The position numbers and the translations under genes were made by a program. 64,000 nucleotides of DNA, taken from NCBI RefSeq assembly GCF_001039355.2, contig NW_019775839.1, positions 1-64,000 on the forward strand, read 5' to 3'. Shown here one piece after another: positions 52,558 to 63,958 of the stretch. The DNA comes from Lingula anatina (Eukaryota; Brachiopoda; Lingulata; Lingulida; Lingulidae). Under the pieces are notes generated by a model that was not told where the DNA came from, searched no databases, and saw only the letters and a program-made list of their open reading frames with translations. Position 1 is the stretch's first letter. Each line of letters begins with the position of its first letter.

Positions 52558-55500
52558 ATGCACGGAAAAAGAGATCTATTGTACAAAGACCATGACCCAA
52601 GGACGTTATGGATTGTCTTAAGGATTTACCTTTTTACCTTCTACATTTTAACGTCGGTCCGAGCGTCGGATCATAACAGCGAAAAAGTTGACAGAATACT
52701 TGGAACAAATACGGGTAGTATGGACAAAGGAGTGTCCTCAGTTTTAGAAAATGCCATATTTGGCCGGTTCAGGCGGCAAACCACTGGCTGGACCCTCCAG
52801 GAGATAGCCAACCCCAGTACGGACCCTGAGGGCTGCGGCAGGACAGCCCCTGGCTGGGTGTGTGACCCCGGCGGTGTGCTGTTGACAGAAGACGGTAACA
52901 GTTCTTTTTAAAACAGAAATTTTTATCTACAGGTTTTGTATCAAAATAAAACATTTTGGTCACTGGGCACTATTAACAATAAAAAGTAAAATTAAAACTT
53001 TAGTTTGAGGCCATTTCTACCAACGAACTTCTTACAAAGCCCAAAAGTTGCCAACAGTTTACATATTTTAAAAATATTTTTATATAATGAAATTAGATTT
53101 TCGTTAGTAGTAGACCAAATATCACATTTATACATCACGTGTACTATATTTATATTTTGACTTCAGTGATTATTTCACAGAGAAATGCTCCTACAAAAAA
53201 TCATATTTAAAGTGTTTACGACAGTTGACACCGACAGCACAAAAACACGGATGACAAAATCCCATTATAGCACCCCTTGGTCATAAAACATAAGTTCTTA
53301 TCCACTAATAAGTAATCAATTAACCGTTGTTGTTCATATTTCTACCCCATGTTAAGCAAAAACAAGTGAGCATGACACATATTCGTACCACCACACCTGA
53401 AAGCACACAATATATCATTATACGCCAGCGCCAGGTAGGTCAGGGGTGACATGCCCCGTGACGCATTCCACGCCGTGATGATATTCACCCGAGCTTCACT
53501 CATGGCCATCTGAAACGCATAAGTACTGTCACCAAAGAATTTAGAAGTGAAGGCGGTAATAGCCGTAAAATCTTGCAAAGCATTTGTACTAAGATAACTG
53601 AAATCAAACAACCCGAAGCATTGGGATAATATATCCAGCCTGGGATCTTATTAAACTTTAATTGAAATCAATATGAAAGTAAAGGTATAGGGCCTTGTCC
53701 CCACTGTAGTACATGTAGTATAAGTATGAGACGAAGAAACGAGATAAAAAATCGCCAGGCCTTCTTGTTTTATAAGAGATTGGAAAAGAATAAGGCTAAT
53801 ATTGAGAGTCGTTTTAAAGAATACAAATCTCTCCTTATTGCCAATACCAGGCCTACCCAACTACCAGACTCGGCACCGAACGATCCTGAATTCACCGGTA
53901 GATCAGACCACACTACCCGTTTTCAATGTGTGTGTCAGATCGCATTACACAGTATCAGACGCGACACCGCTCTTGCCTAGTACGCGATGTGATAGTGACG
54001 ATTCTCAGCGGGGTTGAAAAGCATTGCATCACCACTCAAAATTTGTTCAGGGTATGATACTCTGTAATGCGATCTGACACACACCTTGAAAACNTTCCGA
54101 CCCCCGAACCTCCCCTGGCTACGAGCCTAGATAACTACCCTCCCCACCCCACCCTACGTAAATTAAAATAGTTCACATTTTACTGTCTAAATCTTGAACT
54201 GTTTTGTTCTTTCATTCAGTTCTTCTACTTCGATAGAAGCTAAGAAATGGGCCAGTGAATTGGTCCAGAACAAGTGGAACTTTGGCAGCTGTGATAACGA
54301 TGTTGTAATATTTTGGTCAAAAGAAGACAGGCAGGTAAGTGAAATTCGTGTTTTTTAGTGTTTCTTTCCTTCTTCTCTTGGAAATGTGAGGCTACAAGCT
54401 CGCTATATATCCAGTGATACATGTAGTAATTTTATTTTTACAAATTTGAACTATTCTTATAATTTCAAAAATGGACACATTGAAAAGATATGTCTAGTTT
54501 TATTAACTTTCAGACCTCAGAACTACATCGAGTTTACATTTTCCAATTGATAATCAATTTTACCATTACAGTCTGGATCATTCAGGCAAACAGTTAACGT
54601 TTCATTTCTGTTTTTGCTATTTTTCCATTCAGTTGTATTCTTCTGCGGGTTCTCGAGCTTATAAGAAGCTGTCAGGTGATTGCGTTGGAGATATTTACTC
54701 TGAAGCAAGGCCGCTGTTCGACGGGGGCAATTACGCTAAAGGATTTGACCACATACTTAAGGAATATAGGTTAGTTAATTGGTGACACAAATTAGTTAAA
54801 ACCCAAACAATCCATAAAATTTTACAGTGCTTACTTTATACATTGTGTTTATGTGGAAATTTGTCAAACAAGGACCGGGTGGTATCTATTCACGAAAGCA
54901 CGCAGACAAATCAAGGATATTAAATATTAAATAATGTGCCTAGCACTGCCACATGTAACTACATGTATATCCTCCTCTTGATTTATTTATATCGCTTAAG
55001 GTAGCAGACTTACAAAATGACCGTTGTATTATCATCGACTTACAGATTAAATTTCATTAAACAAATATAAAAATCGTATTTTTTTTCTTTTAGGAAAGCC
55101 CTCCTGGGAGAACGTTGCACAGCCCTTCCTTGGTGGGCAATATTGTTGATCATTCTAGCAATATTTCTTTTGATTCTTCTGATTGTATCCCTACTACTCT
55201 GTCTACTGTGCTGCAAAAAGAAAAAGCGAGATCGTGTACAAAAACGCACATTTGTCCACCAAGTATCACCTGATGGGAGAACTACCACGGTGGAATACGT
55301 TTCACCGGTTACGTCAAGGCCGCCGTCACGTGTCACCAGCACTCCTATTCCTTTTTACTCTCACACCATGCCTAACATGGACAAACATAAAAAACGAAAG
55401 AACGGCCATGCCGGCTCGCACAAGAGCTCGCCTGCTGTGTATAAAAAGGGATATGGCAACGTAGCATACAGAGACAGCACTTTAGGAAGCCCGAGCTCCG

Positions 55501-55715
55501 AAAGGGCCATGATTTACCACATCCCTGACGGTGTTCAACCTGTAAGAAATTCGGTTCCTTCCAGATCTGGAAGCTTTTCGGACTACGGAAGCGGTTACAG
55601 TACCTATCATAGCGGTGACCGACGAGCAGACGATCGTCGACATTACGGTAGCCATGGCAACCTATACTACCCTCGTCACCATGACAACAGTCCACATAGA
55701 GATATGCGACTTTGA
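52558..55715 (+). CDS. MOLO1/TPM-family protein E with long cytoplasmic tail; exon 2 not found
   Basis: Visible exons: 52558-52894, 54220-54334, 54633-54769, 55094-55715. Exon 1 ends in phase 1 and exon 3 begins in phase 2, so an exon of about 133 nt, as in B, C and D, must be missing between them; without it the frame breaks. The N-terminus has a hydrophobic signal (about 18-36), an R-F-R-R furin-type site at 70-73, then IANPSTDPEGCGR...GWVCDPGGVL. Exon 3 has WNFGSCDND, exon 4 has SGDC, and exon 5 has LLGERC followed at once by PWW and a transmembrane helix with no linker. The tail of about 165 residues starts CCKKKKR and is rich in Arg, Ser, Tyr and His. AATAAA is at 55986-55991. The gene is probably intact in the animal and damaged in the assembly, but a true pseudogene is possible. 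Confidence 0.75.
53397..53639 (-). other. Unassigned antisense exon-like open frame in gene E intron
   Basis: A stop-free stretch of about 80 codons on the minus strand is bounded by a CAG acceptor (GATCCCAG before 53639) and a GTGTGG donor after 53397. Its composition is protein-like, with segments such as TNALQDFTAITAFTSKFFGD and EARVNIITAWNASRG. I recognise no family. It could be one exon of a nested gene, a fragment of a mobile element, or a relic inserted with the rearranged DNA around 53900-54130. Confidence 0.35.
53919..54093. repeat. Inverted repeat ending at an ambiguous base
   Basis: Arms of 38 bp at 53919-53956 and 54056-54093 match in inverted orientation at 36 of 38 positions, with 99 bp between. 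The right arm ends exactly at the N at 54094. The structure lies where exon 2 of MOLO1-like gene E should be. Confidence 0.8.
54095..54130. mobile_element. Truncated end of the 5-bp-TSD MITE family
   Basis: The sequence through CCTGGCTACGAGCCTAG matches the right end of the MITE at 32210-32378 with a few substitutions. The rest of the element is absent; the fragment starts right after the N at 54094. Confidence 0.7.
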
Positions 55716-58397
55716 CAGCAAAGCCACAAATACCTTTCAAGTAATTGGATACAGCATTCGCATGCTACAACTGATTGAAATTTATCAGTGAGATAGCCTA
55801 TAAAAATGGCATTCTTTAAGAAAACCGGGGAAGACAAAGGGAAGAGGAGGATGAAGTTTTAGAATGCCAAGAAAGGAACCACCGAGTTTTTTTGTAACGT
55901 ACTGTAAGAGTACATAATCTTTGGGCCCTTCGCTACTGAGGGGTATGACTTTAGCAAAATAATAATTTATCTTTGATTGATGTACAATAAACTTGAAACG
56001 TACAATTTCCAATATTAAGACATTGCATGGGAGAATACATTGACTCACTGATTATGTGATGACACGTGCCATACCGTGTAAATTATAGAAATCCCAACTG
56101 AAAAGGAATGATTTAATGTTGAAGTCATTTACATAAGGTCTTGTGATACATGTATTTATATAAAGGTTATCAACAGCGTACAAATGTATATATAACTTGT
56201 ATAAAAATTCATGAAACCATATGGGATAACGTTTTTTAAGGTGCATGTATGGTTGTATGGAGTGGTGAAGATAATACACGGTAGAAAAAGGACGCCTTGC
56301 CCTATAGTAGCCTACTGAATGACGATTAATGGGTGTGTGTGTGTGTGTGTGCGTGTGCGCGCACGCAATGACCCGGATGTCTGTTCTCTTTTACTTGTAA
56401 CATATGCCACGGTTTACAAGAAAACACAGGACCTACATTTCTACCATTGCGCCGAAAATTTATCTTAGCCTTTTATATTTACATTTAAAACCTTTTCCCC
56501 TTGAAGCTACACCAGAAGAACATACTTAAATAATAATAAATAATAATAAATAATAATAATTATGTATCTTTCTTTCTAAATTTAATAAATGTCAAGGCTG
56601 ATGCACGAATCGCGCAATGCGTGACAAAAACTGTCATAAGTCAATCTATAGGTCACATTTAACTGATGTATTGTGTATTCTCTACATTCTGTAACTCTCT
56701 TCTTCAAAACATCGCGAAAGAATGCTCGTACTACATAATTTACCGGACACCTGGACATTTTCATCATACGCACGTAATACTGGTCTATACATGTAATTCA
56801 TGTAGGCCTACATACAAATATTTTTTAGTTGGGACATTTTAAAGACTTGAATGATTATCGTCATTCTAAATAGCTTTTTGAAATAAAATGTGGTAGAGAA
56901 TAGTGATTCCCTTCATTGATGAATTCTAAAATAAATATATGTATTTGTCTAATTGGCTCGACTTAATTCGTTTATTTATTCATTTGTGTATTCTTCATAG
57001 CGTATATCAGCTAGCTAGATGTTTTAATTAGCGAAAAAGGAAGATGTTTTCTCAAACGGAAACGATTTTGTGAATGGGTAGCTATAATACGACTTATAGA
57101 ATATTCTACATGTATGAAAAAATCGACTTCAGTTGTTGTAAATAGAAACTTAAAATATTGAAATCCATGTACGAAGGCTCAAGACGACGTAAGGTTGCAA
57201 AAAAAAAAAACTTTCATTTCAAAAGAATACTCAAAATAATGAATAATCCAGAAAACGCGTTTGGGTACACTATTTCGAAGGTAAATACAACGTAAAGTCA
57301 ACATATGGCGATAAGAGGAACTTTCTGAAAATGCATTAAAACACATTTGAGTATTTAGAGCCGTTAACTTAACCTTTGAGAAGTCAGGAAATGCATTTGG
57401 TTTTTTGATAATACATGTATATCCTATCTACAGCAACTGAAACTTGCGCCTGCCACTTCATAAAATCATAATACTCACATTCAAGGGGACTTGGTATATC
57501 ATAAATGCCTACATTTGGCAAATAGCTTTTTCCTGTATCTTTTATGTAAAAGACTGATTTCAATATTAGTTCAGAATGTAGTCTGCTAATGCTTTTAACG
57601 GACTAAGTTTCGTTTTAAAAGGAGCCAAAGAGGATATTTTTTAATGTTTATTTGATCTCATTTATCCAGGTTTTAGAGTTTTAGAGTATGGATTAATTTT
57701 GGAGTAGAATACCGTATCAAACGCGCAGCTTTTACATATTTAAGACTCAAGCCTCTGTTCTACTTGCGACTTTGTGTATCTTACGTGTAATACAGAAACG
57801 AACTTGCGGTTATAAAATATGCAGTGAATCATATCAAGGGGAGGTTTCGACAGCTTGTATCCGCTTTACTTCAATTGCTTCAATTCAATATGTAAGAATA
57901 TAGCTGCAACGCACTGTACGCAATACATGTATGTGAAAGTTGAAGTGGTCTTTCTAACTGTTCCCCTGACTGTCATTCTTTGATTCAGTTTCAGATGAGC
58001 GAAATAATTGAACGAATTTAACCAAAAAACAACGCTTTAAACCCACAATGTCGGATGGATTAATATATACTCCTCCCTTAAAAATTGATAGCCCCGGCAT
58101 GTTAATAAAATATGCAAAAATCAAATCGTCTAATCTTTCTGTCTCTTCATACGCACCCACAACAATGTACAAGTATACAATATCCTCTTATTAAATTCAA
58201 TTTTCACAAAAATTTCACATATGAAACACTTTTCATAAATGAAACAGTTTTCAAACATTTAAAATAATTTACTGAAGCACCCGCGGTTACGAGCCCGTAC
58301 TTGCACAAACAGTTCAAACGGAAAACAGATCTCCTGAACTCCTTTTAAGTCCAAGTAATTTTTCATGGAATAAAATTTGAGTTTTATGCATTTCTCT
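55716..58397. other. Convergent spacer between gene E and the fucosyltransferase
   Basis: The gene E polyadenylation hexamer is at 55986-55991. A (TG)n run lies at about 56332-56354 and AATAATA repeats at about 56528-56560. Otherwise AT-rich and without coding signal. Confidence 0.55.
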
Positions 58398-59756
58398 TTA
58401 AAAGTTCAAATCAGTGGGTAATCTACAATCTGTTTTATCGGTAGTTGAACCATAAAACCAGTTCAACATGTCATCGGAGGAGTATATTTTGGGGGGTTCA
58501 TTTGGGTCGTTCAGTTTTCTGCACAGCTCGCACCAGTCAATGCCGGTTGGCTCCTCGAACGTGTACTCGTTCCGCCAGTTCAAATAGCTCACGTATTTCT
58601 CGGGGTCTTTATCTAACATTAACAAATATTCAGCAAGTTCTTTTGGAGACTTAAAGTCCGCTGTGTTGATGTGCCATTCCGGTTTGATCCCTAGCCGTGA
58701 GTAGTCGGCACCCCCGCGGCTAATAATCACTGTGTCATACAATACGCTACGGTACCACTTTTCAGTCACGTAATCAGTGGAAAAACTGTTCTCAAACGCC
58801 AGGTAAAATTTATAGTTTGCATCAATATTTCCGAAACATTTGTCGTTGTTACCGCACTCTTCTCCGCACTGACCAAATATGTCGACTGGAATATACTTTT
58901 GGAGTTCTTTAACATAGTCTTCTCGGCGGCTCCAGGTTTCGCAATGACTTACCGCCCAAGCCACCATCTTCTGCTTGGATTTTGCTTTCGACAAGTAGTC
59001 TTTATTCTGAGGCACAGTTCTCTTTACAGGTACGCCAAACGGCCGAGGTATGTCGGAATCGGTCCTGAACGTCATCGTCCAATTGAAAAGGCCAAGGAAA
59101 TCCCTTGCTTCTTTTGTTTTGGGAAAATGGCTCTGACAAGGAGATTCCCTTGTGTAAAATATCCAACGTTGTTCCGCGGGTCTTACTTTTGGCAGTCTAT
59201 CTCGGGCTACTGGAGCATGAAGAGGGAAATTAAAATATCGAACAAATGCTGGGGCTAGAAGAATTACAGCATCACTTTTTGGTGCCAACCATTTCTCTTC
59301 CGTAGCTATACAGTTCTTCACGGGACAACCTTGAAAAACTGTTTTGATGTCATGTTCTTCGCTATAGTAATGTCTACATTTGTGATTGAAAAGCAGAATC
59401 AATTTCTCCCCATTTGGTCTCTCTGGAATGGGCACTGGCTGAGGCAGGTCCTCGTCCTCAAAAGTGCATTTCAGCCAACCTCGAGATTGGGGAGCATATT
59501 TCTGAAGTTTGGGTCGACTTACATTGTTTTTTTTAACAGTACCGACCTGTGAAGCAGCTGCTGGGAGGCTTGCTGTTGGAGGAAATGGCATTTGATCCAT
59601 ATCTACATCCGTGTCCATCAGCTGTGTCTGTATAACTGTATGGTTAAAATGTTTGGTGAGCAAAAACAAGATAAAACAAGGCCCCAGAATGGCAAAGAGT
59701 CTTGGGAGGGCGCGCTGCCTCCGCCAAAGCTGCATCATTCTGATCCTTATATTCAT
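58398..59756 (-). CDS. Alpha-fucosyltransferase, GT10 family (type II Golgi enzyme)
   Basis: One uninterrupted frame encodes 452 aa from the ATG at 59756; the frame remains open upstream to an ATG at 59909 (503 aa). I prefer 59756 because it gives the usual short basic cytoplasmic tail (RRQRALPR) before a signal-anchor helix at about 17-34, then a stem. The catalytic domain has the W-I-F-Y-x-x-ESP region and the GT10 signature FYLAFENSFSTDYVTEKWYR near its centre. The C-terminal half has paired Cys (WCELCRKL) typical of the family. The enzyme should transfer fucose from GDP-fucose, most likely alpha-1,3/1,4, to N-acetylglucosamine of glycans or glycoproteins in the Golgi; acceptor specificity cannot be read. 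The lack of introns in the catalytic frame is common in this family. It is convergent with MOLO1-like gene E. Confidence 0.9.
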   Translation of the reverse strand: MNIRIRMMQLWRRQRALPRLFAILGPCFILFLLTKHFNHTVIQTQLMDTDVDMDQMPFPPTASLPAAASQVGTVKKNNVSRPKLQKYAPQSRGWLKCTFEDEDLPQPVPIPERPNGEKLILLFNHKCRHYYSEEHDIKTVFQGCPVKNCIATEEKWLAPKSDAVILLAPAFVRYFNFPLHAPVARDRLPKVRPAEQRWIFYTRESPCQSHFPKTKEARDFLGLFNWTMTFRTDSDIPRPFGVPVKRTVPQNKDYLSKAKSKQKMVAWAVSHCETWSRREDYVKELQKYIPVDIFGQCGEECGNNDKCFGNIDANYKFYLAFENSFSTDYVTEKWYRSVLYDTVIISRGGADYSRLGIKPEWHINTADFKSPKELAEYLLMLDKDPEKYVSYLNWRNEYTFEEPTGIDWCELCRKLNDPNEPPKIYSSDDMLNWFYGSTTDKTDCRLPTDLNF

Positions 59757-60453
59757 CTGCCCAGTAAGGAACTCGTGACCGGTTCGCGGTGCTCTCTGAA
59801 AATATAAATAGATGCCAAAAGCCTCTGAAGTTCCTTTAATTTCGTCGACACGCATGCAAACCTTGCGAAGGAAGGGACCCGCATAGGGTGTATATAATTC
59901 ATGTGTCATACTTTCAAACGTGTGTATGTATATAAATGCATCTTAAAATGTTAAGGAGACCGATATTTTGAGACGTATAGGTAAATTTAGCAATATTTTA
60001 AAGACGGTAAAAATACGCCAAGTCAAGTCAAGCAGAAGAACCCTTGAAATACTTAGAGGTAAAGTGACAAAGAGAAACGTCAAAAATCGGAATCTTGTGC
60101 TATCGACATCAATTATGAATTAATAAGGCAATTTGTCGACTCAATCGTGCACGGAATGGATAAACCTGCACAGCAAGGCTTACAAATATGCATACAAAAG
60201 ATATAACTGACAATGGATGCACATTTTTGCGTTAAGAAAAGTCTAGAACTTAAGAACATTAAATTTTATTCTAAAATTCCCATTCATAATTCTGCTGGTC
60301 CATCGCCATTCAGTTTAATTTTTTCAATGAAAAAATTACAGTTATGTCGTTGAAACATATTACATAGAATGTCAAATGAACAAACTATATTTAAGCCTCT
60401 GAACTTAACAAAAATTAAGGCTAAATGCGTGTACGGGGATATTGAGGTAATAT
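59757..60453. other. Upstream region of the fucosyltransferase
   Basis: The enzyme frame extends in phase to 59909, so 59757-59909 may be coding, or 5' UTR ending at an acceptor-like GGGCAG just before the preferred ATG. The rest shows no coding signal. Confidence 0.45.
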
Positions 60454-60495
60454 ATGAATTTATTGTCGTTTAACGAGTCAACGTAAATGTGTTAG
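60454..60495 (+). repeat. Left copy of 42-bp direct repeat
   Basis: It includes GAATTTATTGTCGTTTAACG followed by AGTCAACGTAAATGTGTTAG. It matches 63959-64000 with two substitutions and marks the probable left boundary of the DIRS-like element. Confidence 0.85.
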
Positions 60496-63126
60496 AGAAG
60501 CAAGCAAGGGTGGGGAATTTGAGATGCGCAGATTGCGTATTGCGCATTAGAATAATTGGAATAGCGAGACAAGTAGTTTTCATTCGAGACTGTTTCAGCC
60601 GTCTTTGTCGGACTGGTGAAGTAAATGGCAAATGTGTCAAAAAGGAGGCAGGCGTCTGATTCGGATAGTGAAGATTCTGTAGACGAACGACAGAGAAGAG
60701 ATTTTGTAGATTTGGTGGTACACGAAAAGAAGAGGGTGCCAAAGGAACACCAAAAAGGACAGGTGATGTAAATGAAAACAGCTCAGTCGGTAATATGGCA
60801 GACACGTTTTCGTGGTTTAAAATCTATATGGACAAACAGTTAAAACAGTTGAAAAGAGAACTCGCCGAAGAAAGTCGAAGCCGAAGCAAAAAGTTCAAGA
60901 CAGTATAGCAAAAATTTTAATTAACGGGAAATCAAAAACAGTTCGAAATAGATACCGAAGTAATTGAAAATATGCAAAAAGCAGATGTGTTAATTAAGGA
61001 AGGGCAGGTGAAAGAGGTCCGTAAGGTACTGAAAGAAAGCATTGGCATTTTACAAAAGCGAAATAAACTCATAAAAATAGCAGACAAGTCAGAAGCAGGT
61101 TGGTAAGCGGTAAAAGGAATTATACTGCACGAGTCAATTTTGCAGGTGTATCTGACAGAGGATATTTTCTTTTTCGAAGAAAAAGATTACCAATATAAAA
61201 CGACCAGTGATTTGCCTGTGGGCAATATGGCCATTGGAGGGAGTTTTGCCCAAACATTTACCAAACACAGGGTACAGTGCCTCCACGTGGAAGAACACAC
61301 GGACACACAATCAGGGCAAGCGAAGCTAGGAAGCAAGGAAGCGGGTGATAACAAAACTAATAGAAGCAAGACGAGCAAATCAAAATTGCAAGATAAGTAT
61401 TAGATCGATAATAATTTGAGAGATTCGGATAGGTTGAAGGATTACCAACAAAACATTAATGTTAAAGGGAGACTTAAGAGAAACTACCAGTTCTGGGAAA
61501 GCATACAGGCTAATAACTATATTCTAGACGTATTCAAAATGGATATGTCATTCCATTTATTCAGACACCGCCGAATTCGGTTACCAAGAATAATAAATCG
61601 TCTCTCGAAAACACAGAATTTATCATCAAAGACATTTTATAATCTGGCAGAATTCGAGAAGTGAAAGAAACTCCAAAGATGATGTATCCGTTAACGGTTA
61701 CCTCTAACGGCAAAAAGAAACGTTTAGTACTCGATTTTTAGACACGTGAATCCATACATTTGGAAAGAGAAAATAAAATTTAAAGACGCGAACGAGGCTC
61801 TACAATATGTTAAATTGGGAAGGTAGAAGTTTCAGTTTGATTTGAAAGATGGTTATTATCACATAGATATTTGGGAATCACAGTAAGAGTTTTTGGGTTT
61901 TTTCTTGGTGTATGAACGGACAAATAAAATACTATGTTGATACAGTGCTTCCTTTTGGAATTTCGTCAGCAGGTTACATATATTCAATAAAGTTTTGAGA
62001 TGTTTAGTGAAACATTGGCGATCAAAACATATAACAATTATTATGTGTCTGGATGATGGTTTGGGATTTAGCGAAAATTAATAGCCTTGTGGAAATTTTA
62101 CGAATCTAGTCAGACACGATTTAATTAAATCTGCTTTCGTTGTAAATGAAGTCAAAAGTATGAGACCAACACAGTAGTTAAACTGATTGGGATTACATTG
62201 GAATTTGGAAAAAGGAATTCTATCAATAATTGACAAAACAGTTGCAGATTTAAAAGTTGATATAATGGAAAATATATCAAAAATGTCTGCTCGAAGTTTA
62301 GCTAGATTTACGAGAAAAAATATATCTTAACATATAGTATTAGGTGATGAAACGAATATGATGACTAGAAATTTGCATCAAGTCATAAATGGCAGGAAAA
62401 TTAGGATGATCTCGATGATTTGCAAGACACATTAAATATGCTGAATGAATTAAAATGTTGGTTATCTGACATAGACAGACTATTTAAATCGCAGAGCCAT
62501 GTTCGTGGAAGATGTACCAAAAATACTGGGGTTTTCAGATGCATGCGATACGCACACGGAGGTTATTTGGTTCGATGCAATTTTGAGATTTGTCACAAAA
62601 TGTGGTCCGATAGTGAGAAAAAGCAGAGCTCAACAACGAGAGAATGAAAGGCGTTACTTATTTCATTGCAGTCATTTACGAAATTTATTAAAAGTTGCAA
62701 AAAGTTTACAGATAATCAAAACATTGTGAGAATAGTACACACTGGATCGATGAAAGTGCAGTTGTAAACACTGGCATTAAAATTTTTCAATTTTGTGTAG
62801 AAAATAATATTATTTTTCAAATAAAATCGATTCCAAGGACAAAAAACGAAAAAGCGGGTTATATAAGTAAAATTATAGACAGACGTTTGTGAAGTTAAGA
62901 AAAAATTCTCTAATTTTATGAATAAAAAATGGGGCACATATACAATAGATAAGGCTGCGTTCACATGAAAAATCTATTTTCTAAAAATCTAAAAATCTAT
63001 TTGCGGTATCTTGTGATCGCGGTCTGTGCCCTGAACACCCCGCGGCGTAATTACGGGCAGCGCGAGCCAGTTACTTCCAAAGCTGTAATTAATTCTCGGC
63101 GCTGCAAGCAAAGTGGACAGAGCAAC

Positions 63127-63149
63127 AGATAAGATAAGATAAGATAAGA
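63127..63149. repeat. (GATAA)n microsatellite next to an ambiguous base
   Basis: About four GATAA units end at an N at 63152, so the assembly was uncertain here. Confidence 0.8.
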
Positions 63150-63958
63150 GTNCAGCGGTTGCATATAGAAAAATGTAATTGATTGTCTCTCGATATCGTA
63201 TATTAGTATTTAATAAGCACTTCGCTAGACCCAGGAAAATAACCAGTTCCGGTTCAGTCAAAGTTAAATATTAATAATCAAAGAACCGGGCAAATCACAA
63301 TATTTAAGTCGAAGGTCGAGAATAAGTGTTTCTAATAATTAAATAAATGTTAAATCAAAATTTCTATCCATGACGAGAGATATGAACCACCTGTCGCCCT
63401 AATTTTATTATAAAAAAGCAGCGTTTTGCCGCATTCAGGGTGTTCAGCGTGTCGGGCAAAATAGAAGCGTATCCGAGCCATAGAAAGGAGAGACTGAGGG
63501 CGAGACATCGTGGTCACATCTTCAACTCGATGTAGTCCATATGAGCAAAATAAAATTCCTTTCACAGGAAAAAGGGTGTTGTTCATAACTATACAGTGAC
63601 GCGCTTTTATCACCCGTAAAAGCCCCCGTTACAGATATCTCTAAATATGGGAAAATGTTAATCAGATTCATAATTCATGTTCATTTTCAATTCGTTATTA
63701 AGGTAAGTATTTTTTTCAGGTTGTAAGTATACTTGTACATCTTAAGAATAAAAGGATTTTTATGGTTGTCGTTTTTTAACTAAAATCGAATAAAATTGCC
63801 CGTTCTTCGTGGTCGACGCAAACAGGTATGCAACAGCTAATAGCAAGGGTTAACGAAATAAAATGATTTGAATTTGATGTGGTGGTTGGTTTTTTCGTTG
63901 CCAGTTATTAGACAATAAATGATTTATATGCGATTAAATGAAACGAATAAGCATATGA

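Noticed and set aside
27727-55715. The cluster as a polycistronic operon
   Set aside because: Each gene has its own signal peptide start and kilobase-scale spacers, and B, C, D and E each have a polyadenylation hexamer within about 0.65 kb of the stop; tandem duplication explains the layout.
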